This document shows, piece by piece, positions 50,036-62,100 of a DNA stretch of 64,000 nt. The DNA lies in assembly GCF_030867145.1 (NCBI RefSeq), contig NC_134415.1, positions 6,984,417-7,048,416 of the forward strand, read 5' to 3'. The position numbers were made by a program, and so were the translations under genes. Source of the DNA: Opisthocomus hoazin (lineage: Eukaryota; Chordata; Aves; Opisthocomiformes; Opisthocomidae). A model generated the notes under the pieces. It was not told the DNA's origin and ran no database searches. It saw nothing but the letters and a program-made list of their open reading frames with translations. The stretch's first letter is position 1. Each line of letters begins with the position of its first letter.

Positions 50036-51819
50036 ACAGTCCTAGCAAAGATTTGTTTGGTTTGGTTTAGTCTGTTTCAGACTCCTGCTGGCAGGGATGC
50101 CACTTGAGAAAAATGATGGGTAAAACACCTCAGAATTGATGTTTCTACATTTGCTTTGCATTCTGCTGTGATCACTGAAACTCCCCAAACTTTAATGTGT
50201 TAATCCATCAAAACGGTGCTTTTTTGTTTCAAAACCTGCAAGTCTGTAGTGGAAGAAGGGATAGATGTTAGGCATAATGAAACCTTAATCCTAGAAGCTC
50301 CTGAGTGGTTTCCGTTTGATTTTGTGATCACAACAAGGTTTAGACACACACACATGCACACAAGTATGATGCCGAAGGAATTAATGATACGCTTTTATAG
50401 CACAAAAAGTTCACCTGAGCACACGGCATTCATGGTTTTCCTCACAAAGATCTCAGTTCCATAAGCTTCGCTCACACAGGTCATCCCCTTCAAACCAAAG
50501 GTACAGAACCCGCCAAGGGAACAGCACAGCTCATCAGAACAGGAGTCAGGACTGTGAGATTCGCTAGGCCAAGGCACCAGTTCGTACCAGTAAGCTACTA
50601 CTCTTGCATGACATCCTTGTAACTACTGGCAGCTAGAAAAAGGAAGATGTTATCTGGAATGAAAATCAGAGATTAGGCAAAATTTATTTTCCTGCTGCCA
50701 ATGAAAACAGCAACGCAGGAGGCCAGATTTTAAAAAAGAACATGTGTCAATATGCGGATATGCATGTGTGATCTTTTAACACTGGGTGTTCCCTGCTGCT
50801 GTATGTAGTTTAAAGATCTGTTGCCATCAATAACTGACGTATCCAGTCTTGCTTGCGCTCCATTGTTACACCTTACTGTTCCTATTTTCAAGGACAATTT
50901 AACATTTTCATACATTTTGTTTTTAAGGGAAGCCCCTGCTGTACTCTTCCGCTAGTGCTTTATTTTCTTCTGAACTTTTGACCTAGCTATAAACAGATAT
51001 TAGGTTACCATATTTAACACATATATCAAGACAAAGTTTCATGTGAACCTTCCTCATCATTCCTTTCCTACACCTCTTGCCCTAGGCTTCACATCAGATT
51101 CCAGGATTTAAATTTTTGCACACGACAATACAAAATGAGCCACTCTTTGGGAACTCTCCCTGCAGTGGTATAGGAGTTTTAGTGGTAGTGTGATGGGCCT
51201 TCACAAAGCACGGAGCAGGGGAATCTCTGTTCTATGATTCCCGTTTGCCCATGCAGCACACATTTCAGCACACACTGCAATGCTGAGCGAGGGATCCTCT
51301 GGTCTTAAGTATAATTCCCACTTCTAGCTGTGGGCATTAAATGAAATTAGCAGATGGCAAGAAGTTCAAAGTAAACGAGAGATTCTAGATGATACAGTAT
51401 GTGGTTAAGCTGCAAAACATCTTAGCACAGGAATACATCTATAATGTATGTATGTTCAAAAAAGGGCAAATCCACAATGAAAAATTTGTGAAGGACTCTC
51501 GAGCCACTGTTTTAGGGAGTCCCCGAGCCCAAAATCCCTGGATTTTGGGGAGGTATTCTGGGGAGGGATGGCTACAGGCTTGCTGCATTCTTAAACTCCT
51601 CTTCAGGCTTCCGCATTTGGCTATCACTGGTGACAGGACAGTCATTAGGTGAACCTTTCTTCTGACCCCGGGAAGCTCTTTGCATTTTCTGATATAGAAA
51701 TGCCTGTAGGTGACATGGGATGGACTCTGCTCCATGCTTTCCAGTTTCACACTGGCAGATGACCCTCAGCTACAAAGCTGATAAAATAATGCACGCCGCA
51801 GCAAATCTCAGGTACTGAG
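50036..51819. other. Intergenic, nothing recognised
   Basis: No gene or named repeat is visible. A perfect 10-bp inverted repeat with a 2-bp loop lies at 51528-51549 and is listed separately. Confidence 0.5.
51528..51549. repeat. Short perfect inverted repeat
   Basis: CCCAAAATCC and GGATTTTGGG are separated by CT. The stem is 10 bp, all paired. No T-run or known element context accompanies it. Confidence 0.8.
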
Positions 51820-52592
51820 CACAGGACCTACTGCCAAGGCCTGCCCTTGGGTCACAACAACCCCATACAATGGGGTTGGGGAGGAGTGGCTGGAAAGCTG
51901 CCCGGCGGAGAAGGACCTTGGGGTGCTGGTCGACAGCTGCTGAACATGAGCCAGCAGTGTGCCCAGGGGGACAAGAAGGCCAACGGCATCCTGGCTTGGA
52001 TCAGGAATGGTGTGACCAGCAGGAGCAGGGAGGGGATCGTGCCCCTGTGCTCGGCACTGGTGAGGCCGCACCTGGAGTGCTGTGTTCAGTTCTGGGCCCC
52101 TCACCACAAGAAGGACATTGAGGGGCTGGAGCGTGTCCAGAGCAGGGCAGAGAGGCTGGGAAGGGGTCTGGAGAACAAGTCTGATGAGGAGCGGCTGAGG
52201 GAGCTGGGGCTGTTCAGTCTGGAGAAGAGGAGGCTGAGGGGGGACCTTATCACTCTCTACAGCTCCCTGAAAGGAGGTTGTGGTGAGGTGGGGGTTGGTC
52301 TCTTCTCCCAAGTAACCAGCGATAGGACGAGAGGCAATGGCCTCAAGTTGCATCAGGGGAGATTCGGATTGGATATTAGGAAAAATGTCTCTACTGAAAG
52401 AGTGGTCAGGCATTGGACCAGGCTGCCCAGGGCAGTGGTGGAGTCCCCATCCCTGGAGGGGTTTGAAAAATGTCTAGATATGGCGCTTCGGGATGTGGTT
52501 TAATAGGCATGGTGTTGTTGGGCGGATGGTTGGACTTGACGATCTTAGAGGTCTTTTCCAACCTATGATTCTATGATTCTATGGTTCTATGA
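51820..52592 (+). mobile_element. CR1 LINE, 3' end, ATTCTATG-tailed subfamily
   Basis: A frame at 51847-52503 reads the ORF2 C-terminal region with only local damage: [59 protein letters not shown] and [15 protein letters not shown]. The first block is preceded by a segment in which the frame is slightly shifted against the family. The tail is GATTCTATGATTCTATGG and further imperfect units to about 52592, clearly different from the ATTCTGTG copies. This marks another CR1 subfamily. Confidence 0.93.
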
Positions 52593-53222
52593 TACTCTTT
52601 GCTGAGAGCGCAGCCTCTCCTGTGCTCGCAGCACAGAGCCACATCTTGCTCAGAGACCTCCCCCAGTGCAACCAGCCAGGGCGCAAGGGCAATAGCTCCG
52701 TCTGGCAGCGGGGTCCTGGAGCAGCAGGGGCAACAGGACGCTGCCTTTGCAGGATGGGAGGTGTCTTGGCAGGGGACACTGCTCAGGAAAGGCACACAGC
52801 AGTCAAAGGCATGCTCCCAGCTGCAGCCTAACACATGTCCCCACCTTATCATATAATCCAGTGTGACCATTCTGGGACCCCTGAGATCCAGAGTTTGGTG
52901 CCTCAGTTTCTCCTGACAGTAATGTAGACACAAATCATTAGTGACATCACCTCTCCAGCTTGACACATTTTCAAAGACTGTCAGAAAACAAAAAAAAAAC
53001 CCTTGTCATAGCAACTACCCTATTGCTAACCCAAAGCTGAGGCTGTTAAAATCTGTGGTCCTGGGTATTTTGCCCTGGTTCTAGAAATGCTCTGTTTTCT
53101 ACTGACACCAACTGCATCCCTTCACTCAAAGAAAGAACCAAGAGAAGAAAGTCTTCACTAAGGAAAGCAGCAAACTATTCCTTCAGCAAGCTGCAATGGG
53201 CCTGCCTGACACAGTGTAACTG
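52593..53222. other. Spacer between two CR1 fragments, nothing recognised
   Basis: Open frames on both strands at 52571-52966 are incidental. No repeat or gene is recognised before the CAGA microsatellite. Confidence 0.5.
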
Positions 53223-53223
53223 C

Positions 53224-53275
<52 letters not shown>
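53223..53275. repeat. (CAGA)13 microsatellite
   Basis: About thirteen uninterrupted CAGA units, ending in CACACT. It is long and pure enough to be length-variable. Confidence 0.95.
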
Positions 53276-53276
<1 letters not shown>

Positions 53277-53463
53277 CACTGGTCTCTCCAGACCTGTTCA
53301 CAGCACACTGCAGGAAAGTTTTAGTCCTCTCACTTAGCTGCCTATCCTGCTGGTGCCTTCTTTTCTTTCCTGCCTTCTTCTCTCTTACACAATGAACACT
53401 GTGGAACAAAAAGTGGAGCCAAAGCAAACATCAACTCAGACCAAGAGTTTGACACAGGGCTGT

Positions 53464-53540
53464 TGAACTAGGGTTGGACTAGATGACCCACAGAGGTCCC
53501 TTCCAACCCCTACTATTCTGTGATTCTGTGATTCTGTGAA
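53464..53540 (+). mobile_element. CR1 LINE, 3' tail only
   Basis: Only the last 75 bp of a CR1 is present: GGGTTGGACTAGATGACCCA, then CCTTCCAACCCCTACTATTC and three TTCTGTGA units. No coding remnant remains. Confidence 0.92.
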
Positions 53541-55174
53541 AGTGAGGCTCCCAAATTCACAAGCAAACACCTACCCAAAGCGCCGGTGGGATGACTGCTG
53601 CCTCAGCCTGTAACCAAGGAACAGTCGCACACCATCAGAGGTACAAGCCCCGCCCTGAGATGAGGAACCCGGTCCCCATCGCTGGGGCTACGTTGCATCA
53701 CTTCCTCAGGAGATCAACAGCGGGCACCCACCTCATGAGCATCGGGTGGCTCTTACTAGAGAATATATACAAGCCCCAAATTGTTAACTCCAGAGATGAA
53801 AGTCAGTGAGAACAGCTAATGTAAGCCTCTGTTCCAAAGTCCATGACACAAGTTGCCTTTATCATGTTAGGGGAAGTCATTATTCTGGGGATACTGTGTC
53901 AGACTGTGTTCGGCCTCGGAGCCCTAGTCGAAGGACGCTACTTGGGAAAGCCAATTTCTAACCATTTCCTAAAGAACAAACTCCGATTGGTGCCTATTTG
54001 CCCAAACAGTCTTAAAATGAATTCCCAAGACTTTGCAGACTTCACACAATTCATCTATTTCTCATGATCGGTCTGGGGAGGCACAGAGGAAAGCTCATGG
54101 TACTTTCATGTTTTCTCATTAAAAAACACCCATTGTTACATTAATAAGACAAGAGCATCTCAGCAGGACATATAGCGCTGTGACATTTCAAGGCTTTTGA
54201 AGAAAACGCGCAGAAAGGAAGTGAACCCCAGCAGCTACAGCCAGCAAGAAAACAAGTAAATGAGCTTTTGGTGCAGAGAACAAAGAGGTAGGGAGTAATG
54301 AATGGATAAAGAAAGTGGAGATATGACAGAAAGGGAGAGATCATTCTGCCTGGGAGCCTCATTAGTATCAACAGTCTTGAAAGAATGAAAGACTTCAGAG
54401 GTCAAACTGTTCTGATGTGTCCACCTCACTCAGGCTAGGATAAAAGACACCAAAACCCCACTGCCCCCTTCCTTCCAGTGTATCACACCCTGTAGTGAGC
54501 CCCATTCTGAAAAGGCTAAACAACCTGGTTACATTTATTGAGTGTATCTATTACACCCTGGGTATTTTTTTTTTTAACTTCTTCCTTCGGAGTAGCCCTG
54601 CAGAGTAGGACAAAGCTGCAGGAAACCATGTCTCGTGATGGGACTCTAGGAACCAGTACTCCTAGATTTAGTTACAGTAAAGCTAATATATCTCAGTTTT
54701 TTTGCAGGCATGCCTCTCTATTTAAACCCCTCCATCTTCCTGTGAATATCCTTCCCTTCGTTCAAACAAACTGAGACCACGAAAACCATGCCTTCAGGGG
54801 TATCAGCGGTAAATCCCCCCGCTTTGATGCTACTGCCATGTTGGTCAGCACTAAGCCCCGCCAGACTGAGGGAGTGAAAAGCATCTGCAGATACCAGCTA
54901 CAAGTCTAGACACTGACTCCCCTGCTCTGGAGCATGAGCAGCTGCTGGCAGCAACAGCAAATAAATGCATGCTTTACAGAAATATTAACTAGTAGTGAAA
55001 AACTCTTTTTAAGAAGTTTTTTTTCCCAAACTGTTCAAGACTGCCTTTCCGTGAGCCCCATAGCTTGAGAGATACAAGTTTAGTGTGTACCCAGCCTAGC
55101 ACATTCCTCACCACGCTGAATCTGCCCCACCTGTATTAGAAGGGTATCTCCCTTTAGCAAGAGGAAAATATAAG
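53541..55174. other. Intergenic, nothing recognised
   Basis: No gene or named repeat is visible between the two CR1 fragments. Open frames are short and random. Confidence 0.5.
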
Positions 55175-55860
55175 CCTTGCATGTACTTGTGGTGGATGAG
55201 AAGCTCAACATGAGCCGGCAATGTGCGCTTGCAGCCCAGAAAGCCAACCATACCCTGGGCTGCATCAAGAGAAGCATGGCCAGCAGGTCGAGGGAGGGGA
55301 TTCTGCCCCTTTACTCCGCTCTCGTGAGACCCCACCCGGAGTACTGCGTCCAGCTCTGGAGCCCCCAACATGAGAAGGACATGGATGTGTTGGAGCGGGT
55401 CCAGAGGAGGGCCACGAAAATGATCCAGGGGCTGGAGCACCTCTCCTACGAGGACAGGCTGAGGGAGTTGGGGCTGTTCAGCCTGGAGAAGAGAAGGCTC
55501 CGGGGTGACCTTAGAGCAGCCTTCCAGTACCTGAAGGGGGCCTAAGGGAAGGATGGAGAGGGACTTTTCACAAGGGTATGAAGTGATAGGAGAAAGGGGA
55601 ATGGCTGTAATCTAAAAGAGGGCAGATTTAGATTAGACATTAGGAAGAAATTCTTCACCATGAAGGTGGTGAGACACTGGCACAGGTTGCCCAGAGAAGC
55701 TGTGGCTGCCCCCTCCCTGGCAGTGTTCAAGGCCAGGTTGGATGGAGCTCTGAGCACCCTGGGCTGGTGGAAGATGTCCCTGCTCATGGCAGGGGGGTTG
55801 GAACTAGAAGGCCTTTAAGGTCCCTTCCAACCCTTAGCATTCTCTGATTCTATGTTTCTA
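55175..55860 (+). mobile_element. CR1 LINE, 3' end, distinct subfamily
   Basis: The plus-strand frame to 55545 encodes [40 protein letters not shown] and [19 protein letters not shown], then stops at a TAA after KGA. The remaining 3' part continues with GGAAGAAATTCTTCACCATG and GGGGGGTTGGAACTAGAAGG. It ends near CATTCTCTGATTCTATG. The sequence between the stop and the tail differs from the other copies, which indicates a separate CR1 subfamily. Confidence 0.92.
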
Positions 55861-56087
55861 CTCATGCCAGTAGTTTTCACTTATTCCTGTGTGCTTGACA
55901 GCCATCCGGCCAAGTAGCCTCCATACTTTGTTAACACACTGACTACGTTAATCCCATTTTACAGTTTGCTGAACTCTCCCTCCATCCCTTCCATTTGACC
56001 AAGCAATTCAACTTTTATAGTCAATGGTAGAGAAACATCTTAACATATTATGTTTTCCATCATATGTGCTCAGGCCTTTTTGGATAT

Positions 56088-56197
56088 CACAGAATCACAG
56101 AATCCCAGCATGGCAGGGGTCGGAAGGGCCCTCTGGGGATCACCTAGTCCAACCCCCCTGCCAAAGCAGGGTCACCTAGAGCAGGATGCACAGGATA
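56088..56197 (-). mobile_element. CR1 LINE, short 3' end fragment
   Basis: On the minus strand this is about 105 bp of CR1 3' end. The plus strand reads ATCACAGAATCACAGAATCC, then GGGGTCGGAAGGGCCCTCTG and CAAAGCAGGGTCACCTAGAG. It is cut at the 5' side after GATGCACAGGAT. Confidence 0.92.
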
Positions 56198-59100
56198 TAT
56201 TTGCATATTTTTTGGCATATAACTTTTCGGGGCACTTCCCATAAAACACATCATACTCTTGCTTTTTTAAAAGCTTTGGGTTTTTTTGCAGTGTAGGAAT
56301 AAAATATCCATGTTTAGTCTCTGACAAAGGACAGGGTCTTTTTACTTGCGAGATTCAGTCAAATTGCCTTTAGTTTTTAAAAAATGTTTTAAAAAATCAT
56401 GCTTCAGTGCTATAATCTTATAAAACATACCTTAACAAATAAACTTCAAGACAGGTGGATGCATTTTTTTCATGTGGAGGAAATCAGAAACTGAAATTGC
56501 TTGAACCCACCATGAAAAAAAAAAAAAAATTAAGAAACTGCATTGGCAAAAGATAAAAACACAGAACTTTTAATTAAAAGATCTGTTTTTCCCCTTTAAG
56601 AAAATCTTGGGACTTGTGACCTTTTAGGGCTGTTTGATTTTCATAAAAATCAAGCATTTTCATTTATCAAAATCTTTTCATGAGGAAAATAAGCAATTCC
56701 CTGACCAGTTCTTTCAAGCATCTTGGATTATCTATCCATATTTGTCACGTACAAGAAAAGAATAAAAAATATCCCACAGGTGGCTTCTTCCAAACTGACT
56801 CTAATATTAGTAGACAGATGCAAATAATTAGTTTATGAGCTGATATTTATTGTCATTTCAAGGTGATTGGGAATGTGTGTGTGAAGTAATGGAACTTACC
56901 AACCTTAAGCAACCATTCGGTGCACCCAGCCCAAAGCACAGCACTCACGTCCAGAAACCCCAAAGACAACTCACAGAAAAAAGTACCATGAATGGAATGC
57001 ATTCTGAAATAGTATTCTTATACCAAAATTAAGTTGGAGGAAAATAAATACTGGCTTTTATTCCTGTATGACATTAAGAAACAAACGGGATGTTTAATAC
57101 TAAATGCTTCCAGTTGACCCTTTGGTATTAAGCTGCAAACAAACTGCCAGTAAGAATTCCCACAAATCCAGTACTATATTTGCAACTGAACTGCTGACAG
57201 TTATTGGAGCAACAGTTTATGCTACATTAGGCTGGTAGCCAGAATTACAGATAATAAACTAGGCATATATTTCCAGCACAACTATAATCTGTAAAAAGAA
57301 GTGCTTAGGTGATATCTAAGCTTGTTTTCCTTTCCATCAGAAAATACCATTTCCGGAGCCAGCCAACTCTTAGAGAAAAAGTGTTCATATTTTTCTTCCT
57401 CAAATTTATGCTAATAAGGGGATGTTATTATTAATAACATTCTTCTAATAAGATTCTGAGTTGCTGGACTGTCACCAGAAATTGTCTATAGACACCAAAC
57501 ATGCCACTAGTTTTGATGAGTAATCAGACTAAAAAGTTAATGGAATTATTTTCTTTCCATTAATAAAGAAGTGACTTTTGTGATCGTTTAAGCAAGCTGA
57601 CGGTCCTTTCTTGCTCAACGGGTACAACGTGAACAGCCTCCACTCCTCTGGTTAGTGGCGATAACCCTGGGAAGTGCTTCTGTTCCTAAGCAGAGAGACT
57701 GGATGAAGAAATTGTCTACGAGGGTTCCAGGTGGTGGAGGAACTTTCGGTAGTTTGGACATTTGAAGTAACACTAACAAATCATTTCCCGTCTAGCATTA
57801 AATGGCATTATTTGGATAATAAATTGGAATCCAAACCATAGCTATTGTCCTTGCAGTGGTTTGAGCTTTTTTAATGTCCCCCTTCAGATACTGAAAGCAG
57901 CCATCACTCACACACCAAATACCCATTATTCAGATAACCTTCATTTCTCCTTGTGGCAATTTGAAATGGCTGCAGAAAAAGTCCTGAGCAGAGATCTACT
58001 GAAGCTGGTTACAAACAAGAAAGGCAAGCACTGCACAATATCACACGACCAGCAGCACCTCTGGAGGAGCTCCATTGTGTCGATGCTACGAGCTGAAAGA
58101 GGAGTATGGGGCTGTCCCAGGGAGATAACGCATGAAATGGCAAGAAGAAAAACTGAGCACAGAAATACATTGGTCTCAACCGCTGTGTGCTGAGAGTACT
58201 GCCTCCCACTGAACGGCACTCTTCTGAAGAAATGTTTTCTGCTTATTTCCCTACCTTTGTTCTTTGTTTTATTTTTTAACTGTTGACACGCCGGAAGTCT
58301 GCGCTATCCGCTGCCAGTTCCAAGAGCCATCAAGTTTACATTTTGAGTCAGGCTTTCCATGTGCATCTGTCTGGCCTCCACATATCTTTTCAATGCCTTG
58401 GACAATTTAAACAAAACTTGACAGAGATGCTGATAAACAAAACAAAACAAAACAGGCCACTGGGTAAGGGAATAAGACCACCAAGAGTGTGATGACTGAG
58501 AGAAAGGAGGTCGGGTGATCTCACGTGTTAATGGACACCAAGGAAAGTGAGACATTCCTACCGCTTCAACCATGGGAAAGTCTTAACTGCTGCAACTTCA
58601 ATCACAAGAAACAAATCCAAGGGGCTGCTTTTGGAACCAGACCTCAGTTTACGGTCGCTGGATCGTCACCGTGCCATTGAGGACACACAGCAGGGGCTTC
58701 TACAGAAACACTCTCGCTGGGTCTCCTGATCTCTGCTTGAAGCCTGGAGACAACCTCCCAGCAAGACCGGCAGAAAGGGAGGGCACAAAGTTACACCATT
58801 AACCCAGCCCCCCCCCTTCTGCACTCTCCCCCTCCCTCCGCTTTGTGCTGTTCCCTGGGAGTCTTTGGGAGGGTCTGTGCTGCCCAAGTTTTAAACTGTA
58901 CAAAGTTCCTTCTTCTCCCACGTGTGCCATTCCACAGTTGCACTACTGCTTTATGTAAATGGATGTATAATATTTTAAAATTAAACACTCATTATTAAAT
59001 CATAAATATTAAACATCTGGTCAGTCAGACTCCTTGAAGGCAAAGATTTTAGCACATAGGATTGGGTGTTGCTTCACAGTTCTCTGCTGTCCTACTGACC

Positions 59101-62100
59101 TCACCAAACTGCCAAGGTGGCAAATCTCTGTTACTGAGGGGACCCAGAACACAAAATTGGATGGTCCCATCAGAGCAGAGGAACAGAGGAGCACCTCCAC
59201 ATCCTCTGAGTACGCAAGACAAAAAATCAAAACATCAGATGTGTCCTGTAGTCCCAAAATGAACAGAAAGGCTTTTTTTTGTCCTCAGAACCCCCATTAA
59301 AGAAATTGCTGCAATTGCCTCAATATGAACAAGCAGTTCCATGGGCAGCAAAGCTGATCAAACCTATTTTACTATGAGCTGTGTTTTCTGGTTGCATTTG
59401 CTGATATTTAATAGGATGGCAGGGCTGCTTATATGCTCTTTTGCCATGGAGGCATTATACTGGTTTTGTCCTGTGAGTACTCTCTGGTGTCTAAAATGGC
59501 ACAGATCTCTACCGCAGTTGTTCTTCTTGTGGGGACACTAATAAGGGCTCTCTCTCCCCTCCTCCTTTGCTTCCTCCTGAAGCTTGTAGGATTATGACAC
59601 CTCTGAGATCAATGCCCTCCTGCCAATCTGCCTGACCCCGTTTGTCCATCTCAAAAGCTGTTCACAGGGCAGATGGGCACGATCTCAAAAACCTTCTTGA
59701 CTTCAAAAAATGCTGTAAGAATACCAGACAGCTGTGTTCATTTTTGCAGCTTTGTTGAGAGGTAGAAGATGGTCTTGTACCCCTTCACACTGCACTAAGA
59801 GAGCTGTAAAAAAATCCTGCAGGGTTCCCTTCACTGAACTTTCTCCTGAATGAAGAGGAAGCAGGTGATGAAGGTACACAGCACCAGAAACATTTCCAAG
59901 ATTCCTTCTGAGAAAACGGCACGACACAGCATTCATGTTCCCAGATGAGAAAACTCACTGCAGTTTTTTCTGCAGCCACACCGTCAGTGTGTTTTGTGGC
60001 TGCTGAGACACCAAGGAGCCAGAACCGGCAAACCAGCTCACGGAGTCAAAAAAACAAAACACCCTCCCCTCCCACCACCCCTCCCAAACTAGACTTTTAC
60101 AGCAGGATTGAATTTTTATTTCTTGATTAAATGAACAGGACTTGCAATTTCTGTCATTTGTCTGACTTCTTCCTTGCTATCTACAGGCATCCATCTTTGT
60201 TTTTACTGAAACAGTTCCTTCCCTGGCTGAAGGGGCAGCAAAAATTTCTTCATAGTCCACATCACCCTCTTCTTCAAAAACTTGCTAGTGTAATAAAAAT
60301 TGAACCCTAAATAGCCAGTATTGAATGGATTGGCAGAAGGTCTCTACAGCGCAACACAGTTAATCGATATTTACTGTGTGACAGTGTGACAGATGCCCCA
60401 GAACTGTGGGAAACTCCAAAAGCATTGTATGAACTTTCTGACAGCTGTATGTATAGCCAAGGACTTTTTGTCTACAGAGGTAGAAAAGCAAGATAAAAAC
60501 CCACTTCCTTCACAGACTTCAGACAGTGAGAACCAGTTAATGTAAATCTTCTATAGCAAAATAGGGAAGACAATAAGTCTTTTGAAGTTTCACATCCTCA
60601 CCTCATAAGAAAAAGTGTGGAGTATTTTGACTAGATTCGTGGGCCTCTGTCGGTAACACCTCCTGGTTTGAGGACAGTCAGTCTCTATTGACAGGAAAGA
60701 ACTCACAACCAAGCAGAGCTGGACGTGTGCAGTGCTCTGTGGTGTTGGCCTTTGAAGAGCCCGGGTGAAAGGCAGGGACCAACTGTTATGCTGTAGATAA
60801 TTAAAAGAATGGAGGGTTACTCCTAAACGGCTTTGTTCTGAAGAGCTAATGATTTGGTTTATGAGTCCTGACAGGTCATGCGCAATACAGTTGCTTTAAC
60901 TTGTGGTTTCTATGACAAAATCAGACCTCTCAAGGTAGTCAGGGCGCATGTCCTTAACACACGCTGGGAGCAGAGGGCAGAGATGCTGGAGAGAGAGAGC
61001 AGAGACCTCACACGCTCTGTATCCAGATGCAGTGCGAGCGTGTCAGCGCTGCGCGATACCTGTCTGCAGCAGAGAGCCTGGTGGCAATACAGTCTGTGCT
61101 GTTTCTCCCTTCCGGAGCGATGATCTGCACATGGACAAGCACAGAGCAGATAATACCGACTCAGGTCATGCACAGCTTTGGCATCTCCACGCCATATTTC
61201 ACTGCAATCGTAGAGATCCATCCTCTGAGAACTGCAGACAGGCTGAGCTGGGCATAGCAGAGTGTGGAGAGAACAGCAGGGCTATTCAGCAAGGGATAGT
61301 CCTCTTAGGGCTATGGATGGGACAAGGGGTGGTCCTCCTTAGGACTAAGGATGTCCTCCTTAGGTTGCAGCAGGGACCACTGGCAAGTCAGAGATGTGGG
61401 TAACTTACAAACTACAACATCTATCACTACACCCATGGAGGTGAGTGGATGATTTCCTCCTCTCCTGCATGATTGCTTCAGTCTTGATATATGATCAAAA
61501 TGTGAACTGAACACAACACTGAACAGGACTGAGTTAAAAAGAAAGGCAGGAGTCTCTTTGAGACCCTTTCTCTGAACGCACTCATTCAAAATGCTCAAAG
61601 GGAAAAGGTGACCTCTTTTTTTTTCTCTTTTTTTTTATTTTTATTTTTAACTGCACCACTCTTGTGTGATTCTGGGCAGCCTGGGGAAGCTACCTTACAC
61701 AGCTCTGAGGACTAATGCACTTCCCTGTGTTGGGGACTTTACCACAAACAATTTCCTCCAAACTAAACTGACCGAAAAAACATTGGTTTTATAACACACA
61801 AACAAACAACTTGCTGTGATGAACCACCAGCAAACTCATCCAGAAACCACAATATTAAAAGATATATGCCACTACAGTCACTCATAAAAGTAGGAGAGAT
61901 TACTCTGACAAGGAGTAAAGCAGTTAGCTAAAATTACGGCTAATAAAATCATTCTCTTCACAGATATTCTTCTGTGAGATGGAACAGATGCAACTAAGCC
62001 TGCTACAGAAATGATGCTTTGGTATCTTTAGATGTCCAGTTCAGCCAAGGTCAGGTTCAGACTGCTTCTGGATCCTACCAGAACTTCCTTTGTGTCCACT

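Noticed and set aside
53158..53427. Minus-strand frame with repeated SVCL units
   Set aside because: The repeat is simply the translation of the CAGA microsatellite.
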